Shown one piece after another: positions 1 through 10,875 of a DNA stretch of 64,000 nt; within the stretch, counting starts at the first letter, position 1, and every line of letters starts with the position of its first letter. Origin of the DNA: Merluccius polli. Lineage: Eukaryota; Chordata; Actinopteri; Gadiformes; Merlucciidae. A program made the position numbers and the translations under genes. A model generated the notes under the pieces. That model was not told the origin of the DNA and searched no databases. It was given only the letters and a program-made list of their open reading frames with translations. The stretch covers positions 449,546 to 513,545 of the forward strand of contig JAOPHQ010006261.1 of the NCBI GenBank assembly GCA_030340625.1, in the 5' to 3' direction.

Positions 1-880
1 ATCGCGAGTGTAGACCTCTACTCCAAACAATGTTTTTCCCAATAATTGATATCGGCACACATTTCAGTCAAAAACTAGGTGATTTTGAACCGGCCATGTG
101 AATAAATGTTAGGCCTACACATTATGTAAAAGACAGGGAGCTCTCCTCATTTTTATTCAGCTCTCAGGGGGAAAAGGTTGAAACTCCATGCATCAAACAA
201 ACTCTGTGCGTGCAGGCCAGCAGTCTACTTAAAAATATATAAGAAGAAGCACGAATAAAGCTCTAGGACCTGAAATTTGGACTTGTTCGTTAGAAATCAA
301 TTTAATTTGAATTATGGACTGCCTTTGAATGAAGTTTAATCAGACTTTAAGTTGATAGAACAAAGTTTCAAGGTGTAGGCCTACCTTTTTTGCGTTGTGG
401 AAGCCTAATTTAAGAACGGCGAAATAATATTTTTTGAAAAGGATACTCTGATTTTGTTATGAAGATTGTTGCTTTTGGATTTGATATGGATAGGCTAATC
501 CTACATTAATTAATCGATGGCCAATTGCGCAAAGGCATAAGCTGCGTGTATGCTAAGTCCAGAACATATGGGTATAATCACATTAATTAATTAATTTAAA
601 GTACAATGATAATGACAAATATTAATGGCCTCATGTCGGAATGGCAGGACGTTTGAAAAAAAGTAAAGTGCCGCTACTCAGACAATGGGGGAAAAAAATA
701 GTCGCTTGGGAAATAATATTAATGCCGCCACTCCGACCACTAGACGTCAATGTCTAAGTAGCGGCATGTCGGAATAGCGGCATGTAACCAAAAATGGGCA
801 CAACAAAAAGTGATACAGCTGAAAATATCCATTAGGTAAAGTAGTTAAAACAACAACAAAATATTGCATAGTGCAGTTAT
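1..880. other. A+T-rich non-coding stretch
   Basis: I see no credible coding region here. Between about 640 and 790 a short motif around 'gcggcatgtcggaat' recurs in direct and inverted form, which suggests the eroded end of a small repeat element. No terminal repeats or target duplication could be fixed. Confidence 0.4.
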
Positions 881-1170
881 TGTAATGCCATATATAGTAC
901 TATAGTATCGTAATTGTAGTATTCTATAGCAAGAGATTGTAGTTTATGTAGTAAACTGTAGTATGTGATATACTGTAGTAATAAAACTGCAGTTTTCGGT
1001 AGTATACTATAGTTTACTGTAGTAGTATATATGTGGTATACTATAATAATAAAACTTCAGTTTTTGGTAGTATACTATAGTTTACTGTAGTAAAACTACT
1101 ATAGTAAGGTTCAAAAACACTACAATATTTACTATAGTATATATAGGGTATACTATAGTTTATTTACTAT
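880..1170. repeat. TATAGTA-rich repeat with 68-bp tandem duplication
   Basis: The tract is made of variants of 'tagtatactatagtttactg'. A unit starting at 979 (taataaaactgcag) is repeated from 1047 (taataaaacttcag), giving a 68-bp period with few mismatches. It is A+T-rich and non-coding, and may be the body of a MITE that ends in the palindrome just downstream. Confidence 0.7.
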
Positions 1171-1171
1171 A

Positions 1172-1206
1172 GTCGCTGCGTCAGCTGCGTCAGCTGACGC
1201 AGCGAC
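1172..1206. repeat. Perfect 16-bp inverted repeat with 3-nt spacer
   Basis: The left arm gtcgctgcgtcagctg is followed by cgt and the exact reverse complement. It is G+C-rich inside an A+T-rich tract, so it would form a stable hairpin. No T-run or coding context suggests a terminator. It may be a transposon terminus or internal hairpin. Confidence 0.85.
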
Positions 1207-1349
1207 CGGGGTTCATATGTTGCCTGTCCATCATCATGCCTTTTACCCCCATCTAGATTACCAAACTGGATAATTCCATAACATTAATGAATAAGTATTC
1301 CATATGACATAAGAAACATAACTTATTAAACTACACATAAATGTACTTC

Positions 1350-1412
1350 ACTTGGGAATCGAACCCAGCACGCAGAATCTCAAGACCGACGCGCTACCGC
1401 CACTCTACCGCA
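1350..1412 (-). repeat. tRNA-like sequence, probably a SINE head or tRNA pseudogene
   Basis: On the minus strand there is a perfect B-box (ggttcgattcc, 1355-1365). Upstream of it is a region like the D-arm and anticodon arm of a tRNA (ggtagcgcgtcggtc). The anticodon stem pairs poorly and no acceptor stem closes, so a working tRNA is unlikely. The flanks show no recognised SINE body. Confidence 0.45.
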
Positions 1413-1692
1413 AACAGGTGTTTTCTTTTACCTGCAAGTTGATAATTTGCAACTTGACAGTTTGTGTTGGCAAAAAGTTGGGAAACACCACGAACATATT
1501 TAGCAGTGTATTTAGGGCAGCAGCTACAACATTGCGTAGCGCAAGGCACCTTCTTGCTTATATTTTCGGCATCACCAACTGTATGCAAATATGTACCCGT
1601 GGCAACAAATCGCAGTGAAACACAGACACACTGCGCACGGCTTCTTTTTGTAGCATTGCCTACATAAGGTCCAACAAGGACGATCAAATAGC

Positions 1693-1775
1693 GAATACCC
1701 TCTGATGAGAACCTGTATCTCTCATACAGAATATCCTCTGATGAGAACCTGTATCTCTCATAAAGAATATCCTCA
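1693..1775. repeat. 36-bp tandem repeat, about 2.3 copies
   Basis: Units start at 1693, 1729 and 1765 with the core ctctgatgagaacctgtatc. They are nearly identical, so the duplication is recent. It is non-coding. Confidence 0.8.
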
Positions 1776-3312
1776 GGCAATGCCAAGGGATCGGATCTGT
1801 CCCGAAAGCGGCGTTCAGCTTTAAGAAGCCGATCTAATCGGAAAGTCTCAGCTGAAAACCTCCTCCCGACCAGGTTTGGTTACCATGGTGATATAGCGAC
1901 GCTAAAAGAGAGCGACTTTCGTAGGACAGCTAACCCAGGCTTTGAGCGCAACATACCTTGCTAACCCACAAATCGAGCTTCGTAGTATACCCCCCTGTAC
2001 CGTATTAGCTGACTGGTGTAAGAGTATATAAACAAATGATCCATTTGAGATTCAAAATGGCTTATTTTACCGGAAGCAGTTCCCGTGTACCGCCGCCATC
2101 ATAAATGGAGTCGGGCCGTGTATGTATTTCAGATGATTATAGCCAGTAAGTAACAAAGTCAAACCTAATCTCACTGTTGTGTACAACGGGTGTGTTGACA
2201 AAGCATATTTCTTACCTCTGATACGATCAACGGGGAAGAGCAGATCCGCGAAGGGGGTTTTTACATGACCCACCTGGCCAAACAACAAAATCACGCGAGT
2301 GACCAATAGGAGTCCTCTTGTATCCGCCGTCCAATCAGACGAGGGATATCTGTAGGGTTTGCCTGACAACAGCCCGAGAAAATTCGCGGCCAGTTAAACT
2401 GACCAATATGAATCCTCTTGTATCAACTGTCAATAGACGACGTCATCAACCGTCATTAGATCACGCGCACGTGCGCGAGATAGCCCCCCCAGGCTGAGGC
2501 AGACAGAGACGTTGAGAAAAAGAGCGATTTTCTGCCTCTGCACTAGTCTCACATTTGGGCTTATTCTGACAAAACGGTAGCTCCTATCAGAAAAAAAACC
2601 AGACCATCATCACTGTAAGGACTTCCTGAACGATTTGGTCTTTCTACAGTGTTTCTACAGTAAATATTTTGGAGACACTTGCAAGTTTAAAACAGGGGTC
2701 CGTTCTGCTTCTCTCAGAAAATATTTGTATTGGAGTCGATGAGGAGCAGAGACAGACTGGCCGCACTTAGAGGCTGCTAATTCAAATTCTGTAAGTCTCT
2801 GTGATTTTTTTGAGCACATTGTGAGAGACAGAACAAGTATGTCTACAAATTTGGAAAAAATCATGCATGTAGAGTGTAAATTGTGGCCAGGAGCAGCGTG
2901 GGAAGAGAAAAAAATCTGGATTTATTTTGAGCTCTCTCCCACTCTAACCGATGATTTCATGCACTCTGACACAAACATTCCTCGCAATACACACCCATTA
3001 TAATCTCATAATTTCTCCAAAAATGATCATGGTCATTGATCAGTGATTGATTAAAAACTATATGACCTATCAAAACGTGGAATAATACACCAAATACACA
3101 AGACTTGTGTCTACTGTTTAAAGGTTAAATTGAGTTTCTAGGTGAAATTATGCTGGAGCAGCAGACAGCAGTAGGCAGTACGAAAAGTCTTCGTTTTTTA
3201 CCTCCTCCCATTCATTCTCTATGGGAAATTTTTCGCAGTTTTTTGCGACTTACGTCAAAAAAAAGAAAAGTAATAGCACACCGATCCCGATGAAGACGCA
3301 CATTTTGATATA
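1776..3312. other. Spacer with a locally CpG-richer part (about 1800-2520)
   Basis: No gene was recognised. The part from 1800 to 2520 has more CpG than its surroundings and includes a short palindrome (cgcgcacgtgcgcg, about 2463-2476). It could be a degraded element or an orphan promoter, but I see no exon with splice sites. The remainder is A+T-rich. Confidence 0.35.
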
Positions 3313-4282
3313 TACCGTATTGGTCAGAATATAAGACGACCCTGATTATAAGACGACCCCCCCTTTTTCAAGACTCATTTTTGGAAAAAGAGTTTTTGAA
3401 GACCAAATCTTGTTTTTATCAAGAAAAAAAAGTGTTTTCCATCTTTTAAATAAAATCATGTTTTCATTATATTTTAGATGAAATTGTCACATTTAAATAC
3501 AATTAAATGAAAATAAACTGTAGTATATTGGTATTTCTAATACCAATTAGGCTATCCATCTCATAGTGACAAAACAACTACCGTATTTTCCGCACTGGAT
3601 TATAAGGCGCACTGTCAATGAATGGTCTATTTTCGAACTTTTTTCATATATAAAGCGCACCGGACTATAAGGCGCATTAAGCGAAACAAAACAGTCAGAT
3701 AAGTCAGTCAGTCAAACTTTATTAAACACGTTCACAATAACTCTTAACATTGTTCAAATGTTAATGAGCGTATTCACAATAACTCCCAACCTTGTTCAGT
3801 TGTAACACGTAAAAAAAAACACAGTCTGATATCGCTAAATCAAACGTTAGCGTATTCAGTTTGAAGTCCGCGACGTAAGCGTGTCTCTTGACAGGTGCCA
3901 TTTTGGGGTCTTTATACACACACACTGTAATATTATGGTGAAGCACGTATTACTCCGCGACGCTCCTGACTACGGCAGCCATAACAACCAGAATTAATCC
4001 ATATATAAAGCGCTCCGGATTATAAGGCACACTGTCGTTTTTTGAGAAAATTAAAGGCTTTTAAGTGCACCTTATAGTGGCGGAAAATACGGTATGTAAC
4101 CTAGCAAAATTTAAATAACTGCATTAACCATCGAAGTGAAGTCTAATTGTAGAACAGTGCCACCTGTTGTTGTGAATGTATATTGACATTTAAAAGTCTA
4201 GACCCCGAATGTAAGACGAGCCCACTTTTTCAGACGTATTTCCAGGAAAAATACTCCGTCTTATATTCGGACCAATACGGTA
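3313..4282. mobile_element. Non-autonomous TIR element, TA-flanked (outer of a nested pair)
   Basis: The left end taccgtattggtcagaat (from 3313) matches the reverse complement of the right end (4258-4282) over 25 bp with one mismatch. If the element begins at ccgtattgg, both ends are flanked by TA, a pattern typical of Tc1/mariner-like elements. It has no transposase. A second, related-looking TIR element is inserted inside it. The superfamily is an inference. Confidence 0.75.
3581..4092. mobile_element. Nested TIR element, TA-flanked (inner)
   Basis: The ends ccgtattttccgc (3581-3593) and gcggaaaatacgg (4080-4092) are inverted and each is flanked by TA. Subterminal copies of ataaggcgcac and ataaagcgc occur near both ends (3600-3680, 4000-4030). 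No coding capacity is apparent; the interior holds only short open frames. Confidence 0.7.
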
Positions 4283-5228
4283 ATTTGTCCTCCATGTTTG
4301 ACTAGTTGCGAATCGGAAATGTGTCTGGAAGAGGAATAAAGATAAGAAAAAAGCCACAGTATAACAATAGTGCTCGGTGCAATTGCCCCGTGGCCCTAAA
4401 AAATATATAGATAATTGAAAATAAATATATTATACATTCTGTTCAGTAAATAAAGTACTATGGCTTGTTATTATTTCAACAATAGTGTTGCTTTGTGTAA
4501 TGTTTTCCATTGATGTTTTGTGTTAATTTGTGTTTGCTAAATAAACACACAGGAGCATTAAGCAGCGTTGCAGACTCTTTCTTTCCACTGTTTCCCACTT
4601 CTAGCATTAATTTATGTGTATAAAGGGGGGCGCTGGCACTCTTTGCTCAGTCACTGCATGTGTATTGATCTATTTGTAACCGTTTGCATATGCGGTGGTC
4701 CATGAAAGGTCTTGATGACAATAGTGGTACACCTAAAGTCAAAGGTTGGGAACCATGGGTTTAGAAGATACTTTCAAATGAAAAAGCTTCTTGGTTGGTA
4801 TTTCACGCAAACCTTGAACTACAACATGGTTCACCAATCCACAGTCACCTATAAAAAGATAATGCGTGACGACAGGAAAAAATACATTAAAATCAATATT
4901 TTTGTGCTTATTTGAATACTCCACTGGCAGTGTGGACAGAGGCATAGCGCCATAAAACCCTTTCTCGTGTCCTTTCTGGGCTTAGTGTCAGTGTCTGATT
5001 GAGAGAAACTAAACATAAATAAATAATTTATACGTGCCCAGCTCACCTTTCATTACTACGTGCGTGCGTCTGTCACTCGATTTAATAACCATCTCAATGG
5101 GGTTTAAATACAGATTAGTCACCTGGTGTGGCTTACAGGTGTCATTCTTGACAACTGACACTTGGTGGATTTCTCTTTTGGTGTGGTTATGTTGAGATTA
5201 AGGGCACATTAGTTAAGTGCCTTTTAGT
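4283..5228. other. Spacer, no gene seen
   Basis: This is A+T-rich DNA with short open frames only. None shows a recognisable domain or splice structure. It leads into the telomere-like block at 5229. Confidence 0.4.
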
Positions 5229-5278
5229 GGGTTAGGGCTAAGGTTAGGATTAAGGTTAGGGTAAGGGTTAGGGTTAGG
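5229..5278. repeat. Interstitial telomere-like repeat (TTAGGG variants)
   Basis: This is a short run of ggttaggg, ggctaagg and ggattaagg variants on the plus strand. It is degenerate, so it is an internal block rather than a chromosome end. Unlike the other such blocks in the window, I could not place it inside a clear inverted repeat. Confidence 0.8.
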
Positions 5279-5340
5279 TCTTCTAGTCGTCTCGTTATTC
5301 AAAGTGTGACAACTGCCTGGTGCAGTGCTTTTAGTAGTTA

Positions 5341-5382
<42 letters not shown>

Positions 5383-5572
5383 TAGTGGTGGGCCGTTATC
5401 GGCGTTAACGCGCTGCGATAACGCGAGACTCTTATCGCGCGTTAAAAAAATTATCGCCGTTAATCTATTCTCAAAGTTGAGTTGGGAGCTGGGTCTATAC
5501 CGGATTTCCACCAAGGAAGGTAAGCGCCGCGGTACGGCTGCGCTGCGGAACGGCTACGTCCTCTGCCCGGCG

Positions 5573-5597
5573 ACCCCCCCCCCCCCCCCCCCCCCGT
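5573..5597. repeat. Poly-C tract in the hAT left arm
   Basis: A run of over 20 C sits in the G+C-rich left arm. The corresponding place in the related right arm at 11470-11490 has a G-run. Its length is likely unstable and assembly-sensitive. Confidence 0.9.
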
Positions 5598-5781
5598 TGG
5601 TCGTAGCGACAGCGGGCAGTGGCGCCTTAATGCACAGGCTTACCTGAGCTTCAGCCCGGGGCCTCGGCCAATCAGGGACCTCTTAAAAAATATATATTTT
5701 AAAAAAAGATGATAAACGTCCGTATTCGCGGTGTCATTACTGCCCCCCCCCAACAATATATATATACATATATATATATAT

Positions 5782-7157
5782 TAGTGGTGGGCATAGATTA
5801 ATTTATTTAATCTAGATTAATCTCACTGTAAATCGAGCGGACAATTGGTATTAATCTAGATTAAAATGGCTAATTTGAATTCTGCCGAGGCATTCATAAT
5901 ATGTGTGTGCTACCTAAATAATGACTAAAAGTAAGTCTTTGAGAATGGGTTTCTCAAGCCAGGTGGCGCATTAGACCAGGGGCTCATCTCCTGTTTCCAA
6001 AATGCATCACAAACTGCTTGACAAAGCTGTTCTACTATGATAATTGGAGATGAAAATAAATAATGTTCAATAAGATGTACTTGTGTTTACTAACTATTCA
6101 GTTAAACATGAATTTTGAACTGTAGGCCTACATAAGTGGTCATGATGAACTGTTTACAGTCAGTAGCTTTGTGTCAATCAGTCCATGCACTATTTCTCCT
6201 TCTTCCACCAGTCACTCAGGCAGACCAGCTTGTTAACATTTTCTGGTGACAAACTAGATCTCCTCTTCTGCACAATATGGCCTGCTAAAGAAAAAAGTTT
6301 CTCGAATGGGACAGTTGTGGCAGGAGTCCCCAAGTATTTACGGGCAATGTGGGCCACGGTGAAAATCCACCGGGGACGTAGCGCCGCGGTCACCGCTGCT
6401 GATCGCTGCCACTCTAATCAATGAAAGCATCTCCACGGGGTGCGCCGCGGAACGTCTCAGCAGTGTCCCAGGAGCGCCGCAGCGCTATCATTCCGTAGCA
6501 CTTCTATTTTTGACGCAAGCCGTTGCTGAACCGCGTCAATTTCAACAGAGCAGATCGACCGGGCAGGAAGTGAAATAGTAAAAGCCATAGAGCATCCGTC
6601 AATTTTCAAAATAAAAACACCCTCCCGATCGAACACGGCCACAAATCGTTGTCGTTTATAACTGACTTTGTCTATAGGCTACAGCACAACACATTAGGAC
6701 ATAATAACAATAAACAACACTAAACACAATTAAACCAGACAAAAAAGTAAACATTTACTATATAGCCTACCAACTCATGGTAGAAGCACACAGATCTAGG
6801 AAAAATGACCAAATCAACAGCAAATCAACTTCTGACAGACAAAGCAACTGCAAGTCAACTTCGGAAAGGCAAAGTAACCTTTTATTTGTTTGTTCTATTT
6901 TGACGTCCACAAATTATCGCGTGGTCTCCTGATTCTCGCGTGGTCTTGTAGTTCTCGCTTGATCCCGCGAATCCAGCCGCCTCGCAGCGCTACACGCCCG
7001 GTGGGGATTGATGCCGGGCAGAGGACGCACGTCCCGGTGGAAATCCGGTATAGACCCAGCTCCCAACCCAACTTTGAGAATAGATTAACGGCGATACTTT
7101 TTTTTACCGCCCGATAAGAGTCTCGCGTTAATGCAGCACGTTATCGGCCCACCACTA
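5782..7157. mobile_element. Mixed-end hAT element, candidate 1
   Basis: The left end TAGTGGTGGGCATAGATTAA belongs to a family (B) different from that of the right end at 7157 (family A, GGCCGTTATCGG type). The same B-left and A-right combination recurs at 10876-11668 with a clean target duplication. That supports reading this block as an independent element. Flanks are (AT)4 on both sides. Confidence 0.5.
6190..6393 (-). pseudogene. hAT transposase C-terminal (dimerisation) fragment
   Basis: The minus-strand frame encodes the typical end of hAT transposases. It shows ARKYLGTPAT, then an FSLAGHIV-type segment, KRRSSLSPENV and NKLVCL, which is the conserved order of the hAT C-terminal dimerisation region. 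Only about 65 residues remain; the BED finger and the rest of the catalytic domain are absent. It lies inside the TAGTGGTGGGC-ended element, so it is probably what is left of that family's own transposase. This fragment ties these TIR families to the hAT superfamily. Not functional. Confidence 0.8.
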
Positions 7158-7189
<32 letters not shown>

Positions 7190-7822
7190 GCGTGTGTGTG
7201 TGTATATGCGTAGTTGTTGCCATTATGTTTTCCCAGCTGTTTAGCTGCTGGTAAAGAGGACGATCACGCAGCTTGAGAGTTAGACCACATCAGAGAGCGT
7301 TTGGGCACAGACATTCACAAGCTGCGTGAGTGCATGTTCATGTTTATTTTCATGTGCTGGCTTTGTTGTGTGTGTGTGTGTGTGTGAGTTAGACAGCTTC
7401 CCAATTAGGCGGTGGGCCGAGCCTCGATATTGTGAATGTCGTAAATTCCCATCGGGTGTGTACGATCTTTTTTGCTTATCACATTTATAAAAATCCCCTA
7501 ACCACTACGGACATTGTTTCCAACTTTGTTTCGCGCACATTTGATGAAAAAATAATTTTAAATGCTCCCTATTTTAAACAGGCAAATTCACTAGACTACT
7601 ACAGAAATCTGCTGCGTTCCCTTGACAACAGGAAGTAAACAACGTGGGATGGCACTTGTCTACCGCTCTCGGAACTGTTTGTGTGTGTTAATTTCATTGT
7701 CATTGTCTGTCATCGTGCAAAGATGTGGTGGCCACTATTTATAATTTGAATTTTGTCCCCACCACTTTTAAAAATGTGAAACCCAATTGCGACCGAAAAA
7801 ATCCCCACATACTCAACCGCAG

Positions 7823-8194
7823 CCCGTTCTCATCCCAACTACAGCGTCCGCTCGCACAGCAGAGTCTACAGCGTCCATTCACTCCAATAATAACCCGGTC
7901 ACGGTGATAGATTACGCTAACCCTAACCATAACCCTAACCATAACCCTAACCATAACCATAACCCTAACCATAACCCTTTTTGGAGTGAATTGTTTCACA
8001 GTAGACTGCGGACGCTGTAGACTCTGCTCTGCGAGCGGACGCTGTACTCTGCTCGTCTCTTACCAACGCGAACGGGTTTATGAGAACCCAGATCGTTTCA
8101 CACAGACGCGGGAGGGTACCTTTTGCGTCAATATCAGACGTCTAGGAGCGTGATGACAAATCGTCGGTATATTACGAGTTGGGATGAGAACGGG
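7823..8194. mobile_element. Fold-back element with telomere-like core
   Basis: The 18-bp terminal inverted repeat cccgttctcatcccaact (7823-7840) is matched perfectly at 8177-8194. Long imperfect arms containing cagagtctacagcgtccatt and its reverse complement flank a centre of (CCCTAACCATAA)n. No coding capacity. A close relative lies at 11079-11430. Confidence 0.8.
7917..7977. repeat. Telomere-like array (CCCTAACCATAA)n
   Basis: A 12-bp variant of the vertebrate telomere repeat (CCCTAA alternating with CCATAA) occupies the loop of the fold-back element. Confidence 0.9.
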
Positions 8195-9270
8195 TCTGCG
8201 GCTGAGTCCGCTGCCGGGTCCGCGGGTCCGGTGCTGGGTCCGCGGCTGGCGGGTCCGGTGCTCCCGTTGACAATCCCCCCCCCCGTTGACAATCGCGCCG
8301 AATGTAGAGCATATTGTAATGCAGCGTTGAATGGATGAATAGCTTACATAAGGGTCCCCAGCACTTTTCAAACCACACTCAAGCTTATGGTTATTGTCCC
8401 CACCACTTCTAAAACCAAACTGACGCCACTGACAAAGAGCATATTGCTAGAGCACTTAAGAGGAGAGAAAAAGACAGTGAAGGTTTGTATTAAAATGCTT
8501 ATTCTCTATGAGGATCTGGTTTCTGCAAGTAGGCTAGAACAAGACAGTAATAAACTGCCAGTCATAATCATGTACCCCTGCAGTCAATACCCTGGTGTGT
8601 AGCAGGCCTTTTTAGGGTCAGCCTATGTGTCAAATGTTTGTCATTAAGTATCACAATGGGTTTTCCTGGAATAAAGCAAGATAATCAGCATTTTCATCCG
8701 TTTTAACTTTATTCAGAGAAAGTACAAATTAGAGTTCAGCAGACATACTCTTCGTTGACACTTCCCTCTCCACAGTCAGCTTGTGGTCAAGGGGCTCTCA
8801 ATGGTGAAGGCTGACAGCATAGGTGTTGGGAAATGAGATGCACAGATTCAACATAATAATATAATAAAAGAAATACAAGATAGTTGTTGATCAAAACAAT
8901 AAACAGCAAATCCGACTGTAAAGATTCTTATTGATTTAGAACATCTTGTTCATTTGGATTTGCAGACTGGATACAAGTTTAATATCATTTTTTAAATATC
9001 ATTACAAGGACTAAAGGATACAATGTTTTTTTCTGTGACATGCATATGGTTACAAAGAGGCAATGCAATTGTGTCTTTCTCAACCAATTTGTGTATAAAT
9101 TGTGGGGGGGGGGGGGCAGGATAAAAAGTGCATATGAGCTGCATTAAGATGGGATGTATGATGTGAAGGTGATGCATGAAATACAAGCCATCACCAACTA
9201 CAGATCAGCTTCACTCTTTTGTGATGATGACCACAGGCAGTCAGGATAGGAAACAAGATCTCCAGCACCA
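8195..9270. other. Interior of the 7406-10788 element, no gene seen
   Basis: The part from 8200 to 8290 is G+C-rich with short repeats of gggtccg. The rest is A+T-rich with a G-run near 9103-9117. Short open frames show no recognisable domain. Confidence 0.4.
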
Positions 9271-9430
9271 CCTTGCTATTCACACTTCTAACCCATGACT
9301 GTGTAGCTACACACAGCTACAACCACAACATCAAATTTGCTGATGACACAACTGTGGTGGGTTTGATGAGCAGAGAAAATGAAGACCTGTACAGAAAGGA
9401 AGTGACTCAGCTCAGCAACTGAAGCATTCT
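9271..9430 (+). pseudogene. Non-LTR (L2/Rex-like) reverse transcriptase fragment
   Basis: The plus-strand frame contains IKFADDTTVVGL, the FADD catalytic motif block of CR1/L2/Rex-type LINE reverse transcriptases. It is preceded by LLTHDCVATHS and followed by a short conserved stretch ending in a stop at about 9429-9431. Only about 50 residues of the palm domain survive. It is an old truncated insertion inside the 7406-10788 element. Confidence 0.8.
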
Positions 9431-9559
9431 GAACCAACAATTTCACTGCATTCTTTACACCAGTAACCATATGCATGTGACAAATAAAAAATCATTGTAT
9501 CCTTGTGTGCATGTGTGTGTGGGCGGTATCCCTGAGGATGGGGGCAGTTACAATGTGTA

Positions 9560-10313
9560 TTGGGGGGGGCGGGGGGGGGGATTTTGTTGAAGGCAGGGCT
9601 GGAGTGGCAGTTTGCTGCATGCAAGAAGTGTATGTATGGGTTGGAGTGGCTTGCTGAGGAGAGGCAGTGGGCATCATACAGTGACCTGTATGATGTCAAA
9701 GATGTCAACCAGGCAAGGTGGCAAATGTTTAAGACTAAAAAATGTCTTGAGCGAAGCCTTCCCCCTAATCAGGATTCACTTCAGCAGCACATTCAGCGTG
9801 CCAACTACCAAGCTGCTATACACAGGTACTTGACCTAGAAACAAAAAAAGGAAATGTTAGATAAATTTCAACCAAGTCATTATCCTCCTTGGTATAAGAA
9901 AAAAACCTTCACACACATGACGCTTATGGCAAAACACACAAACAAGTTAAATCCTAAACCCAGACATATATTATACAATTGATCGAATCTAATACACAAT
10001 GCTAAAGATAAACCAGCCATACTTGTTGTAATGACACAATATGGCCTAATCTTTTCACTCTTAAACTTAATACAGACGAAGTCTGCAAAAGCTACCCGAG
10101 ATACCCCCACCTGTACAGCATGGATGGAGGATGGAGGGTGAATGCCTCATCATCAACTGGATGACACTGCCCCCAGCACCAAAAACTGTTTTAGAACTGG
10201 TTCACTGCCAATGCAAAGCCCTTCAATGTGTGGGTGGTAACTGCTCCTGCAAAAAACATAATCTACCTTGTACAGACCTATGTCTTTGTGTAAGCTGTTG
10301 CAATTGTGGCTAG
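9560..10313 (+). pseudogene. Two-exon fragment ending in a cysteine-rich C-terminus
   Basis: Exon 1 runs from an undefined start to 9825 and includes RWQMFKTKKCLERSLPPNQD and the segment RANYQAAIHR. An intron with GT at 9826 and AG at 10074-10075 follows. Exon 2 (10076-10313) continues in frame with HGWRM and INWM, then a C-terminal region of about 40 residues with 12 cysteines in CxC and CxxxxC spacing, ending at TAG 10311. The order 'LPP...RANYQ...HGW...W...CxC' matches, from memory, a widespread family of uncharacterised metazoan proteins that I suspect are mobile-element-borne. The upstream part is missing, so this is a C-terminal remnant. Function unknown; a zinc-binding CXC-like role is inference. 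Confidence 0.6.
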
Positions 10314-10875
10314 TTTTTAGCTAATGTAAAGCAAACACAATACAGTATTTTTGTGAAAAGGTATGTGTCTTGCTGCATTAATATGTTACAAACATAAAGA
10401 ACAATATTCATATGTCGAAGAGTCACTGTAAATTAAAACAAATCTTACCTGGTTTCACGAAGATATGCACACAACTATCCCTCCAGCTGGATTTTAACTT
10501 CCTGGTTTTGAAGTGACGACAGTTAAACGAAGAACGTGATTGGTTGTCTTAGTTCAACAACGTCACATCACAGGCTTTGATTGGAGCTAAACCAAAGCTC
10601 AACCCACCATAATTATGTGATCGTTTTCCTTAAATTATACATTAATGTGCAAAAATTCACGTTGGAAACAATCGGTAATGTGTTCGCGAATAATTTATAC
10701 GGTCGATTTTTAAAAATGAGCTACACAGCTTGTGGGAATATATAAACTCAAAAACGAAGGGAGATAGGGAGACTCGGCCCACCGCCTAAATGTGTAAAAA
10801 CAAAATGTGTCAAGATGCATTTTGTTACATTAGAACAGTATAAAGTGGATATGCTTTATTCTGTAATATCTTAAT

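Larger units (their letters stand above)
5383..7157. mobile_element. hAT-type element or composite inserted in an (AT)n tract
   Basis: The left end TAGTGGTGGGCCGTTATCGG (5383) and the reverse-complemented right end (to 7157) share roughly 140 bp of imperfect terminal inverted repeat, through the segment ggtctataccggatttccacc. Both flanks read atatatat, consistent with an 8-bp hAT duplication, although the microsatellite setting weakens this. A second left terminus of another family starts at 5782, so the block may be two elements. A decayed hAT transposase fragment lies inside. Confidence 0.7.
7406..10788. mobile_element. 3.4-kb TIR element with 3-bp flanking repeat
   Basis: A perfect 16-bp inverted repeat, TAGGCGGTGGGCCGAG at 7406 and its reverse complement ending at 10788, is flanked by AAT on both sides (7403-7405, 10789-10791). 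Inside are a fold-back element with telomere-like repeats (7823-8194), a LINE RT fragment (about 9270-9430) and a two-exon cysteine-rich gene fragment (9560-10313). The 3-bp duplication would fit PIF/Harbinger or similar groups, but no transposase domain was recognised. Superfamily unassigned. Confidence 0.65.

Noticed and set aside
1350..1412. Functional tRNA gene on the minus strand
   Set aside because: A B-box is present but the anticodon stem and acceptor stem do not pair. A SINE head or pseudogene is more likely.
1800..2520. CpG-island promoter of a host gene
   Set aside because: CpG is only locally raised and no exon, splice donor or conserved start follows on either strand.
7917..7977. 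Chromosome end or ancient chromosome fusion marked by telomere repeats
   Set aside because: The array is short, degenerate and enclosed in a fold-back mobile element with similar copies elsewhere in the window.
10131..10313. 60-residue cysteine-rich open frame resembling a metallothionein or small secreted toxin-like peptide
   Set aside because: It is the second exon of a longer spliced frame (donor at 9825, acceptor at 10075), with conserved-looking sequence upstream. There is no signal peptide and no independent promoter.
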